From: JAAZLS01 sp964463285
Lineage (GTDB): Bacteria; Bacillota; Dethiobacteria; DTU022
Length of the DNA: 50,965 nucleotides
Assembly: GCA_964463285.1 (NCBI GenBank)
Contig: CAYXBB010000009.1
Coordinates: 1 to 50,965 of the forward strand
Reading direction: 5' to 3'
The position numbers were made by a program, and so were the translations under genes. Shown one piece after another: positions 1-8,031 of this stretch. The notes below the pieces were generated by a model. It was not told the DNA's origin. It saw only the letters and a program-made list of their open reading frames with translations, and searched no databases. Position 1 is the first letter of the stretch. Each line of letters opens with the position of its first letter.

Positions 1-299
1 ACAGACCGGAAAACTTAGGTCTGTTTTAAATCAAGGTATGGGGACAGACCGGAAAGCTTAGGTCTATTTTAAATCAAGGTATGGGGACAGACCGGAAANN
101 NNNNNNNNNNNNNNNNNNNNNNNNNNNNNNNNNNNNNNNNNNNNNNNNNNNNNNNNNNNNNNNNNNNNNNNNNNNNNNNNNNNNNNNNNNNNNNNNNNGC
201 TTAGGTCTGTTTTAAATCAAGGTATGGGGACAGACCGGAAAGCTTAGGTCTGTTTTAAATCAAGGTATGGGGACAGACCGGAAAGCTTAGGTCTGTCCC
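1..299. repeat. 43-bp tandem palindromic repeat array, interrupted by an assembly gap
   Basis: Copies of one 43-base unit lie head to tail at 1-43, 44-86, 87-98 (cut by Ns), 199-229 (cut by Ns), 230-272 and 273-296 (last, divergent). Each unit carries the short inverted repeat ACAGACC...GGTCTGT around an AAGCTT-containing loop, then a TTTTAAATCAAGGTATGGGG linker. Units are nearly identical, with single changes in the first two. In the last copy the linker is replaced and the inverted repeat grows to 11 bp (269-279 with 290-300), ending on the first base of the neighbouring gene's stop codon. It resembles REP/RAYT-type mobile palindromes, but no transposase is in view. Confidence 0.85.
99..198. 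other. Assembly gap (100 Ns)
   Basis: One hundred consecutive N bases sit inside the tandem repeat, which is the usual scaffold placeholder. The true number of repeat units here is unknown, and the array probably caused the assembly break. Confidence 0.98.
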
Positions 300-1727
300 C
301 TAGGGGTGAAAAAAATCCAATGGATTAACCGCAGGATTGCTATCCCATCCCGACCAGTGCCCGGAGCCGTCGCTGCGGCGGATTTCAAAATGGAGGTGTA
401 CCCCGGTAGATCGTCCCGTGGACCCCATATAGGCAATAATCTGTCCTTTCTCCACCACTGAGCCGGTTGAGACCAGATTTCGGCAGTTGTGCATATAGAC
501 CGTGTAATAACTGCCGTGATATATAATAATATGGTTTCCCAGGCTCCCCTGGTTGCCGGTCCGCACCACTACCCCGCTGTCCGCAGCCAAAATGGGAGTG
601 GCAGTGCCGGCGGACGAAGATATATCGATTCCCCGGTGGGCATACCCGCGGAATCCTTGAGTTATCCGGCCACCCCGGTCAACACCGTAAGGAATTGGCC
701 AGGCAAATTGCCCGGTGCCGTAAGAAGGTACCCGGGCAGTACCCCGTTCAATCACTTGGGTAACCGGTGCCTCCAGAATGGTTTCCGAAATTTTTTGCCG
801 GGAAATTTCCCGGCCATTCTGCCGGGTTACATGATAAAGTACCTGCTTGGCTCCCGGTTTGCCCGGAGTAACCACCCGGGATTGCACATTCCACAGATCC
901 CCGGTCCAGGCATAACTAGTGGAAAAAGGCACCTGTTCTTCCTGGCTGACCTCCTCCACCGTAACCACGTGCACCTCCGGCACCGGGATCGGTAATTCAC
1001 CCTCTTCTTCTCCGCCAGCCGGAGGCAGTTCGGGATGATAAGGGAAGGTATCCCCCCGTGAAATAGCATATACCTCCCGGTGGGTTTCCCCTGCGGTCAG
1101 CAAACCGGCTGCTCCCTCCGCCGGGTAAATCTCCTCCGGCCTCACCAGGCAACATTCCCCTTCTATTTCTTCCGCAAGTTTAACCTCCAACAATTTTACC
1201 CCTTCACAGTGGGAAGCATAGCTCTGCCCCAGCAGATCAATAACCTCCTCCACTTCCTGCTGATCCTTTACCGGCACTACCGGCTGTCCGTCCACGGTAA
1301 TAATCAGCGCATTGGTAACCATGGTTACCTGTTGCCGCAAAACCTCTTTAACCAGCGGCAGATCCGCCTCACCGTCCGGGCGGTAATCCCGGTAACAGTT
1401 AATTTCCTGAAGAGGTGTTACCGGCATGCTGTACAGGCGGCTGCACTTTTCGGTAAGCGAATCTATAAAATCTTCCACCTCTTTGGTCTCTCGCACCAGG
1501 CCGATCTCCTGCCCGTCCACCAGCACCACCTCAAAATAATTTTGCTGGTAGTTCAGAACCCCCAGTCCCCCTCCTAAAAGAAAAGAAACTCCGGTTAAAT
1601 AAACCGCCCAATGCAATGTCTTGTTTTTTAACCAACAACACCACTCTCTTAACATGCTATAACGGTAAGCCTGATCTACCCTGATGGTTAGCGCCCGCAA
1701 CAGCGGCACCTTTTTCCGGTCCTTCAT
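300..1727 (-). CDS. Membrane-anchored G5-domain M23 metallopeptidase
   Basis: Predicted cell-wall zinc endopeptidase of 475 residues. A single membrane segment at about residues 39-58 follows a basic N-terminus, placing the rest outside the cell. A middle region precedes a G5 domain at about 250-330, a fold often found in wall-binding proteins. The C-terminal LytM/M23 domain, from about 345, keeps its zinc ligands in GYAHRGIDIS and the VHLHFEIR motif. The ATG is preceded by AAAGGAGG at good spacing. It lies downstream of dnaB in the same direction but 292 bases away, so it is probably transcribed separately. The stop codon touches the 43-bp repeat palindrome. Likely role is peptidoglycan remodelling in growth or sporulation; the exact bond cut is unknown. 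Confidence 0.88.
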   Translation of the reverse strand: MKDRKKVPLLRALTIRVDQAYRYSMLREWCCWLKNKTLHWAVYLTGVSFLLGGGLGVLNYQQNYFEVVLVDGQEIGLVRETKEVEDFIDSLTEKCSRLYSMPVTPLQEINCYRDYRPDGEADLPLVKEVLRQQVTMVTNALIITVDGQPVVPVKDQQEVEEVIDLLGQSYASHCEGVKLLEVKLAEEIEGECCLVRPEEIYPAEGAAGLLTAGETHREVYAISRGDTFPYHPELPPAGGEEEGELPIPVPEVHVVTVEEVSQEEQVPFSTSYAWTGDLWNVQSRVVTPGKPGAKQVLYHVTRQNGREISRQKISETILEAPVTQVIERGTARVPSYGTGQFAWPIPYGVDRGGRITQGFRGYAHRGIDISSSAGTATPILAADSGVVVRTGNQGSLGNHIIIYHGSYYTVYMHNCRNLVSTGSVVEKGQIIAYMGSTGRSTGVHLHFEIRRSDGSGHWSGWDSNPAVNPLDFFHP

Positions 1728-1874
1728 CGATTACCTCCTTTGCGTTAGGTTGCCAAGGGGTTACTAATAAAGGGTTTCCTTCAAAAAACATATCAGCCTT
1801 ACTTCTGTTTCTTTCTCCAAAAATCCTGCCACCGGTTAGATTATTTTTCCGTTGCAGCAGAACAAGGCTGCCTT

Positions 1875-1895
1875 GGCAGGTATTATTAACCTGCC
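1875..1895. promoter_or_regulatory. Inverted repeat between dnaB and the M23 gene
   Basis: GGCAGGT and ACCTGCC form a perfect 7-bp dyad around a 7-base AT loop. It sits in the 292-base stretch 1728-2019 between dnaB and the peptidase gene. Neither strand has a clean T-run directly after it, so it may be a weak terminator for dnaB or an operator. I see nothing else convincing in this stretch. Confidence 0.35.
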
Positions 1896-2019
1896 TGAGA
1901 TTATTTTATTCTTCAACCCTTGTTTTTTAAACATTGGATTTTTCCCCGGGGATGGCAAGGCCGGTTCTGCAGCGGCACATTAAAGATGACGACAGGAGCG
2001 ATCACCGGTAATCGCCCTA

Positions 2020-3381
2020 TCATGGTTCTCCCGGGGCAGAATATTCAACTTCTTTTTCCCGTGCAATATTGGCAAATTTGCTGTACCTGTCCAGGAAATA
2101 CAGCTCTACAGTACCCGTAGGCCCATTCCGCTGCTTGGCAATGATGATCTCGGCCACATTCCCGGTCTCCGCATCCCGGGTATAATAAGCTTCCCGATAT
2201 ATAAATACCACCATGTCGGCGTTGGCCTCGATACCTCCGGATTCCATCAGGTCGCTTAAAATCGGGCGGCGATCCGGTCTTTTTTCCACCGCCCGGCTCA
2301 ACTGCGATAGTGCAATTACCGGCACGCTTAGCTCCTTGGCCAGCGCTTTTAGCGATCGGGAAATTTCAGATAGTTCCTGTTGCCGGTTCTCAGCCCGGCT
2401 ATGGCCTCTCATCAGCTGAAGGTAATCTACAAATATAGCTTCCAACCCTTTCTCAGCCTTTAACCGCCGGGCCTTGGATCGTAGCTCCATGACCGAAATA
2501 GAAGGGGTATCATCTATATACAGCGGAGCGGTGCTTAACGGGCCCACCGCCCTGGTAAGTTTCTGCCAATCATCCTGAGTTAAAAAACCGCGGCGCAGGT
2601 TCTGGGCATCAATATGTGCCTGCGCAGAAAGGAGTCGTTGGGCCAACTGTTCTTTAGCCATCTCCAGGCTAAAAATTGCCACCGGTTTATTTTCATTAAC
2701 TGCAATATGTTGGGCAATATTCAACGCCAGAGTGGTTTTACCCATGCTGGGCCGGGCGGCCACAATAATTAGATCCGCTTCTTGCAATCCTGCACTAAGA
2801 TAATCCAGATCCACAAAACCGGAAGAGAGCCCGGTTACTCCTTTTTTATGATCGTAAAGCTTTTCAATCCGATCAAACGTATGTACCAGAACCTCTTTAA
2901 AGGAGGAAAAACCCTGACGTTTGCCCCGGCGTCCAATCTCAAATATTTTTTGTTCTGCTTGATCTAAAAACTCATCTACATCCTGAGGGAGGGTATAACT
3001 GCCCGATATGATCTTCGTACAACCGCTGATTAGTTCCCTCAGTATGGCCCTTTCCCTGACAATTTCGGCATAATATTGTATGTTGGCTGCCGTAGGAACC
3101 GCATCGGCCAGAGAAACCAGGTGTTGCATCCCCCCCGCCTCCTCCAGGCAGTTCCTGGTTTTAAGTTCATCAGATAACGTAATTAAATCTACCGGTTCTC
3201 CTCGATCGCTAAGCGATACGATAGCCTCAAATATCTTTCGATGAGATGTGCGATAGAAGTCTTCCCCCATCAACAACTCGGAGGCGGTAAAAATAGCCTC
3301 TCTATCAATTAACATTGAGCCGAGTACCGACTGCTCGGCCTCCAAATTTTGTGGGGGAACCCGTTCTCCAGTAACGGTCAT
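2020..3381 (-). CDS. dnaB: Replicative DNA helicase DnaB
   Basis: Hexameric 5'-3' helicase that unwinds DNA at the fork (named DnaC in Bacillus). About 453 residues, normal for the family. The N-terminal domain begins VPPQNLEAEQSVLGSML, and the RecA-like domain has Walker A ARPSMGKTTLA and a Walker B strand in EAIFVDYLQLM. I chose the ATG at 3381 rather than an upstream in-frame codon because AAGGAGG sits seven bases before it and the sequence from there matches family N-termini. It starts 2 bases after lonC ends, so it is the last gene of the rpsF-ssb-rpsR-rplI-lonC-dnaB run. No intein or frameshift is visible. Confidence 0.97.
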   Translation of the reverse strand: MTVTGERVPPQNLEAEQSVLGSMLIDREAIFTASELLMGEDFYRTSHRKIFEAIVSLSDRGEPVDLITLSDELKTRNCLEEAGGMQHLVSLADAVPTAANIQYYAEIVRERAILRELISGCTKIISGSYTLPQDVDEFLDQAEQKIFEIGRRGKRQGFSSFKEVLVHTFDRIEKLYDHKKGVTGLSSGFVDLDYLSAGLQEADLIIVAARPSMGKTTLALNIAQHIAVNENKPVAIFSLEMAKEQLAQRLLSAQAHIDAQNLRRGFLTQDDWQKLTRAVGPLSTAPLYIDDTPSISVMELRSKARRLKAEKGLEAIFVDYLQLMRGHSRAENRQQELSEISRSLKALAKELSVPVIALSQLSRAVEKRPDRRPILSDLMESGGIEANADMVVFIYREAYYTRDAETGNVAEIIIAKQRNGPTGTVELYFLDRYSKFANIAREKEVEYSAPGEP

Positions 3382-3383
3382 AA

Positions 3384-5297
3384 TCAAACCTCCTTGGCAG
3401 GAAACAATGTCCCTAAAGCCGAGGGGTTGAAAAAATGAGGCCACAGATCTGCAATTTTTCGAACTGTAATTATCTGCATATCCGGAAAACTAGGGGAAAA
3501 ATTTTCACCGTTCCCTGCCGGAATCAGCACCTTTTTGAATCCTGCCAGGCGCGCTCCATAAATTTTTTCGATTATCCCTCCTACCGGCTTAAGGGTGCCC
3601 TGAAGGGAAATTTCCCCGGTAATCACGCAATCTTGCTTTACCGGAATTTTCCCCAAGGCGCTTAACAGAGCAATAAATATGGCCGCTCCTGCCGACGGCC
3701 CATCTATATTACCGCCGCCGATAACATTGAGGTGCAGGTCAAAATCACTGAGATCAAGTCCGGTAAGCTTGCGAATAACCGTTGCCGCTACAAACACCGA
3801 ATCCTTGGTCATTGAGCCTGCAGCATCATTAAACCGCAACCGTCCCTTCCCGGGATCTGGCGAAACAAGGGCCATCGCCTCTATCTCCAGCACCGAACCG
3901 ATAAACCCGGACACCCCCAAGGCAGAGGTTTTCCCTATCTCTTCTGTTTCGCTGGCATAAACCCTACTCAAAGGGATCAGGCGATTGCCTTGCAGTACCT
4001 CCTGCATTAATTGGCGGGTAATCTGAGTTGGGCGTCCGGTATCCTCCTTGTAAAGCGCCCGGCTATAGGCCTCTATCAACAAATTTACCGCCTGTCGCCC
4101 CTCAGCAGTATAATAGCTGATCAGCTTGGCTACTGCAGGACTTATTTTTATTTTAAGTTTAGCGGCAGCAGCCTTAACTATTCTGATAATATCCTGGGGG
4201 GTAAGCAGATCAAAAAATACCGGGGTGCAACGTGAGCGAAGGGCCGGGGAAATATTCTCCGGAGGGTGAGTGGTAGCCCCAATGAGCACAAAATCGGCGG
4301 GAGCACCCTGTTCAAACAACAACTTGATATATTTGGGCACCCTGGAATCAGAAGAATCATAGTAGGCCGACTCGAAAAATACCCGCTTGTCCTCCAGCAC
4401 CTTGAGCAGTTTGCTTTGCAGCTGCAGATCCATCTCGCCTATCTCATCAATAAATAAGACTCCCCCGTGAGCATCCGTAACCAAACCGGGTTTGGGCTCC
4501 GGAATACCCACTTCGGCCAGATCCCTTTGAGCGCCCTGATAGATGGGATCATGAACTGAGCCGATTAAGGGATTGGCTGTTTCCCGAGGGTCCCATCTCA
4601 AAGTGGTACCGTCCACCTCTACAAATGGCGCCTCCTTAGAAAACAAGGCATGGCTTGTTGTTTGCGCTTCCTTTAAGGCCAATCTGGCAGCGGTGGTTTT
4701 GCCTACGCCGGGAGGCCCGTATAATAAAATATGGGTGGGATGCGGCGAGGCCAGCATGGAAACCAGCGCAGTAACAGCTTTATCCTGGCCGATAATTTCA
4801 TCTATACTGCCGGGGCGCAGCACCTCCATCGCGCTTCGGGAAAGCTCCCGGCAGCACATTTTCTCAATATGAGCATATTTTTTTAATGTATGCGGCGTCT
4901 CCACCCCGTTGATATCTTTAATAATCTGGGTTTTAATTTCTTGCAAATATTCCTCATGCCGTTCTTCCACTTTACGGCGTACCTTCTGCTCTATAGACTC
5001 TTCCAGAGAGCGTTTGGCCAACTGCCCGGCCAGTTTATCTTCCAGCTCCTCCAACAGCCCGGAGATAAGCCCCTCTTCCGGGGGATTTTTTAAAGTGGGA
5101 TCCTCAAAAATAAGCCTTTGCAGTCCAAGGACTTGTTGGGAAAGTTTCTCAGAACGAAGAAGAGCCAAGGCCCCTAATTTGCTGGCTTTTAAAACTACCT
5201 TTTCACTTCCATAAATATTAATTATTAGTTCCAGCAGGGCATCGATGCGCTGATCCCGTGAACCCGGATATTTCTTTACATGAGCAGGCATCCCCAC
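3384..5297 (-). CDS. lonC: Sporulation-type Lon protease LonC
   Basis: ATP-dependent serine protease of 637 residues, fusing an AAA+ module to a C-terminal Lon protease domain. Walker A is LYGPPGVGKTTAA and Walker B is GGVLFIDEIGEM. The Ser-Lys dyad is visible as GGNIDGPSAGAAIF and, further on, a Lys in the GARLAGFKKVLIP stretch. A LonA-type N-terminal substrate domain is missing; a charged helical N-terminus replaces it. Length and position next to dnaB fit LonC, a LonB relative restricted to some endospore formers, so a role in sporulation proteolysis is inferred. The likely start is GTG at 5297, with ATG at 5291 as an alternative. It is almost contiguous with rplI and dnaB. Confidence 0.88.
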   Translation of the reverse strand: MGMPAHVKKYPGSRDQRIDALLELIINIYGSEKVVLKASKLGALALLRSEKLSQQVLGLQRLIFEDPTLKNPPEEGLISGLLEELEDKLAGQLAKRSLEESIEQKVRRKVEERHEEYLQEIKTQIIKDINGVETPHTLKKYAHIEKMCCRELSRSAMEVLRPGSIDEIIGQDKAVTALVSMLASPHPTHILLYGPPGVGKTTAARLALKEAQTTSHALFSKEAPFVEVDGTTLRWDPRETANPLIGSVHDPIYQGAQRDLAEVGIPEPKPGLVTDAHGGVLFIDEIGEMDLQLQSKLLKVLEDKRVFFESAYYDSSDSRVPKYIKLLFEQGAPADFVLIGATTHPPENISPALRSRCTPVFFDLLTPQDIIRIVKAAAAKLKIKISPAVAKLISYYTAEGRQAVNLLIEAYSRALYKEDTGRPTQITRQLMQEVLQGNRLIPLSRVYASETEEIGKTSALGVSGFIGSVLEIEAMALVSPDPGKGRLRFNDAAGSMTKDSVFVAATVIRKLTGLDLSDFDLHLNVIGGGNIDGPSAGAAIFIALLSALGKIPVKQDCVITGEISLQGTLKPVGGIIEKIYGARLAGFKKVLIPAGNGENFSPSFPDMQIITVRKIADLWPHFFNPSALGTLFPAKEV

Positions 5298-5299
5298 AC

Positions 5300-5746
5300 C
5301 TACCCTTCCCTCTCAACATTTACCCGGATCGATGCTTTTACCCCTGAGCCAAGTTTAATCACAACCCGGTGTTCTCCCAAATTTTTGAGAGGCTCATCCA
5401 AAATCACCTTTTTTTTGTCTATTTCAAAGCCTCGTTCCTGCAACATTATCGCCAGCTCTGAAGCGGTAATAGAGCCGAACAAGCGGCCCCCCTCGCCGGC
5501 CGCCACTTTAAAGTTCACAACCACACCTTCCAGCTGCCCGGCGATCTTCTGGGCCAGTGTTTCCTGTTGCCGGGCCTTTCTCTCTGCAACCTGCTGCCTG
5601 TGTTCCAGTTCCCGGAGGCGTTTAGGGGTAGCCTCCACCGCCCAGCCTTTGGGAAATAGCAAATTCCGGGCATATCCGTCGGCCACCTCTTTTATTTCGC
5701 CGCCGCAGCCCAGGTTTTTTATGTCTTTGGTTAAGATTACCTTCAT
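5300..5746 (-). CDS. rplI: 50S ribosomal protein L9
   Basis: Component of the large ribosomal subunit, 148 residues, the normal length. The N-terminal domain has the family signature MKVILTKDIKNLG followed by GYARNLLFPKGWA. A long charged connecting helix leads to a C-terminal RNA-binding domain with GRLFGSITASELA. It ends two bases before lonC starts. In Bacillus, gdpP and yybS lie between rpsR and rplI; here only 132 bases separate the two ribosomal genes. Confidence 0.98.
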   Translation of the reverse strand: MKVILTKDIKNLGCGGEIKEVADGYARNLLFPKGWAVEATPKRLRELEHRQQVAERKARQQETLAQKIAGQLEGVVVNFKVAAGEGGRLFGSITASELAIMLQERGFEIDKKKVILDEPLKNLGEHRVVIKLGSGVKASIRVNVEREG

Positions 5747-5878
5747 AGCCTCACATCCTCAGCACTGATTATAGATAATTCGAGATCATTTGGGCAGGCT
5801 CCTGCCCATTAGAATTACATAAAAAATGGCGCCGGTAAATTAAAATTCCAGCACCTTAACAACCTGGTGAATATCGGT

Positions 5879-6109
5879 TTATTCAGAGGTAAACGGCAGT
5901 AGCGCCATAATACGGGCGCGCTTTATAGCAGTAGTTAACTGCCTCTGGTGACGAGCGCAGTTACCTGAAATCCTGCGGGGCAATATTTTCCCCCGTTCCG
6001 TAATAAACCGTTTTAACTTTTCATATTGTTTATAATCCACAAACTCTGTTTTGTCCACACAAAAACCGCATACCTTTTTTCTAGGTTTACGAACTCTATC
6101 GCGCCTCAA
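5879..6109 (-). CDS. rpsR: 30S ribosomal protein S18
   Basis: Small-subunit protein of 76 residues. Signatures include FCVDKTEFVDYKQYEKLKRF, RGKILPRRISGNCARHQRQL and KRARIMALLPF. CGFC plus a later Cys make this the cysteine-containing (zinc-type) form. The start is TTG at 6109, with AAGGGGG eight bases upstream; no ATG is available. It follows ssb by 23 bases in the classic rpsF-ssb-rpsR order. Confidence 0.96.
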   Translation of the reverse strand: MRRDRVRKPRKKVCGFCVDKTEFVDYKQYEKLKRFITERGKILPRRISGNCARHQRQLTTAIKRARIMALLPFTSE

Positions 6110-6132
6110 CTGACCGGCCCCCTTGTCTGAAC

Positions 6133-6531
6133 TTAAAACGGAATATCATCTTCGCCTACTAAAAGATCCTCGCTTGCATTGCCGGCATCCGCCTCATCGG
6201 TTTCCGCCGGCTGGCCCCTATCCAAAAACATTACATTGTCGGCCACAATCTCGGCCGCTTTTCTTCTAATCCCCTGGCTGTCATCATAAGAACGGATTTG
6301 CAAACGTCCTTCCAAGGCCACCTGTCTTCCTTTTTTTAAATAGTTTGCACAGGTTTCCGCTCTTTTTCCCCAAGCAACTATATTTATAAAATCCGCCTCT
6401 CGTTCACCCTGTTGGTTGGTAAAAGGCCTGTCTACAGCCAGTGTAAAAGAACCTACCGCTTTTCCGCTGGCGGTAAACCGCAACTCGGGATCACGAACCA
6501 ACCGGCCGACCAGTATTACCCGATTAATCAA
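6133..6531 (-). CDS. ssb: Single-stranded DNA-binding protein
   Basis: Binds single-stranded DNA during replication, repair and recombination. The OB-fold begins INRVILVGRLVRDPELRF and includes FINIVAWGKRAETCANYLKKG. The acidic tail ends in DDIPF, the docking tip for partner enzymes. The linker is short, giving about 132 residues, small for a bacterial SSB. I prefer the TTG at 6531 because AAAGGTGGTG lies just upstream; another TTG at 6549 would put the ribosome-binding site inside the gene. It is nested between rpsF and rpsR. Confidence 0.95.
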   Translation of the reverse strand: MINRVILVGRLVRDPELRFTASGKAVGSFTLAVDRPFTNQQGEREADFINIVAWGKRAETCANYLKKGRQVALEGRLQIRSYDDSQGIRRKAAEIVADNVMFLDRGQPAETDEADAGNASEDLLVGEDDIPF

Positions 6532-6557
6532 GCTTTCACCACCTTTCAAATAAAGGC

Positions 6558-6848
6558 TTAATTCTTTTCTCGGATCACCAGATAGCGCATTACGCCGTCT
6601 GTAACCCGAAAAAAATGCTCAAGCTCCGGAACAACCTTGGTCCCGCATTTAAAATTTAGCAAATAATAATGGCCTTCTTTGAGTTTGTTAATCTCATAGG
6701 CCAATCGGCGAGCTCCCCAGTCCTCAATTTTCCCAACTTCGCCCCCAAATTTTTCAATTAAACTCCGGATGTTGTTTAGAACTTCCTGGTTTTTATCCTG
6801 ATCCTGCTCAGGATTAAGAATAAACATGGTTTCATAGCTGTTATTCAT
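6558..6848 (-). CDS. rpsF: 30S ribosomal protein S6
   Basis: Small-subunit protein of 96 residues that pairs with S18 on 16S rRNA. Recognisable stretches are NSYETMFILNPE, KIEDWGARRLAYEINKLKEGHY and the C-terminal FFRVTDGVMRYLVIR. A strong GGGAGGTGG precedes the ATG. It heads the operon that continues through ssb, rpsR, rplI, lonC and dnaB. Confidence 0.97.
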   Translation of the reverse strand: MNNSYETMFILNPEQDQDKNQEVLNNIRSLIEKFGGEVGKIEDWGARRLAYEINKLKEGHYYLLNFKCGTKVVPELEHFFRVTDGVMRYLVIREKN

Positions 6849-6909
6849 CTATTACCACCTCCCTGTGGTCTAAATCGGCCCCTTTTGCGGAGCAGGGACA
6901 TTTTGATCG

Positions 6910-6938
6910 ATATTATCATGTTTGCCGGCTACAAACAA
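6910..6938 (-). promoter_or_regulatory. Possible sigma-A promoter for the rpsF operon
   Basis: On the minus strand TTGTTT (6938-6933) and TAATAT (6915-6910) are separated by 17 bases, about 60 bases upstream of rpsF. Each hexamer matches consensus at four or five positions. The location fits, but the match is only moderate. Confidence 0.35.
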
Positions 6939-7054
6939 GCGGGTACCGGAAATATTGAGTATCCCCCGGGATCACCGCATTATTAATGCCGTACCCCGAT
7001 ATTAACCCGGAACAGAACCGGGTTAACCGGTAATCTTTATTTGGAGGCCGGTTA

Positions 7055-7243
7055 TTAATCACCTTCTCCGGTTATCAACCGTTTTACCCGCCGCTCAAAC
7101 CGGGATCTTGGAAGCAGCACGCTGCGTCCGCATTTAACGCATTTTATTCTAAAATCCATGCCTACCCGAAGTATGCGCCATCGATCCGATCCGCAGGGAT
7201 GGGTTTTTTTTAGCTGTACCACTTGTCCCACCTGGTACCGCAT
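7055..7243 (-). CDS. DUF951 family small protein
   Basis: A 62-residue basic protein of the conserved DUF951 family, found near the origin in many Firmicutes. The recognisable pattern is VGQVVQLKKTHPCGSDRWRILRVG followed by IKCVKCGRSVLLPRSRFERRVK; the CVKCG knuckle and the HPCG cysteine suggest metal or nucleic-acid binding. AGGGAGG lies just before the ATG. It sits 29 bases downstream of adk and about 200 bases upstream of rpsF. Its molecular role is not established; a nucleic-acid function is a guess from its basic, Cys-containing make-up. Confidence 0.85.
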   Translation of the reverse strand: MRYQVGQVVQLKKTHPCGSDRWRILRVGMDFRIKCVKCGRSVLLPRSRFERRVKRLITGEGD

Positions 7244-7272
7244 ACTTAGCCTCCCTACCCCTAATAACCCTG

Positions 7273-7920
7273 TTACAGTGTATCCAGTACCGAACTGATC
7301 TGGTTAAACACCTGGGATATATCTGTATGGCCGTTAACAGTAGTTAGCAAGTCTATTTGCCGGTAATATTCCACCACCGGTGCAGTCTGCCGGTTAAATA
7401 CCTCCAGCCTTTGGGTAACCGTCTGCAGCGAATCATCATCCCTTTGGTAAAGTTCACCGCCGCACTGGTCGCAAACATTGCGTACCCTGGGCTGGTTGAA
7501 TTTAAGATGGTAGGTAGAGCCGCATTCCCTGCAAACCCTTCTTCCGGTAAGCCGGGTTATCAGCTCGTCTTCAGGCACCTCGATATAAATCACCCGATCA
7601 ATTCCGGTTTCTCTCTGCTCCAAAATCTGGCCAAGGAACTCCGCTTGTTTCAAGGTCCGGGGAAATCCATCCAAAAGAGCGCCGGGATCATCATTTGGCT
7701 CACCAAGTTTTTCGGACACAATTTGCACCACAATTTCATCAGGAGCTAGTCGGCCTTGATCCATATATTCCCTGGCTTTTTTGCCCATTGGTGAACCTTT
7801 ATTAATGGCCCCTCGTAGAATATCACCGGTAGCAATATGCAGGAGCTGATACTTAGCTGCCAAAAGCTCCGCCTGAGTCCCTTTGCCTGCTCCCGGAGGG
7901 CCCAACAGCACAATTAACAT
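7273..7920 (-). CDS. adk: Adenylate kinase, zinc-lid type
   Basis: Converts AMP plus ATP to two ADP in the cytoplasm. It has 215 residues, the long-lid form. The P-loop is LGPPGAGKGTQAE, the AMP site includes HIATGDILR and LDGFPRT, and the lid carries four cysteines in CREC...CDQC, expected to hold zinc as in other Gram-positive enzymes. In most bacteria adk lies in the secY-map ribosomal operon; here it stands alone beside DUF951 near the origin. That could mean relocation or a second copy. Confidence 0.95.
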   Translation of the reverse strand: MLIVLLGPPGAGKGTQAELLAAKYQLLHIATGDILRGAINKGSPMGKKAREYMDQGRLAPDEIVVQIVSEKLGEPNDDPGALLDGFPRTLKQAEFLGQILEQRETGIDRVIYIEVPEDELITRLTGRRVCRECGSTYHLKFNQPRVRNVCDQCGGELYQRDDDSLQTVTQRLEVFNRQTAPVVEYYRQIDLLTTVNGHTDISQVFNQISSVLDTL

Positions 7921-8031
7921 TTTAACATTAACCTCTCTCCCTTAAGGAAGCTGGCTGACACAGCATAACTTGTGCCAGTATAATGTTCGATTTTTTCGTC
8001 TTAATTCCTGCTTGTTTCCAAGATATACCGG

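Noticed and set aside
1..299. Repeat array as a CRISPR array
   Set aside because: The whole 43-bp unit repeats with no variable spacers, and no cas genes are present; it is a tandem repeat.
489..995. 168-codon plus-strand frame opposite the G5/M23 peptidase
   Set aside because: Shadow of the real minus-strand gene, whose domains and ribosome-binding site are clear.
5280..5768. 162-codon plus-strand frame opposite rplI
   Set aside because: Antisense shadow, Ser/Pro-rich with no domain, while rplI on the other strand is certain.
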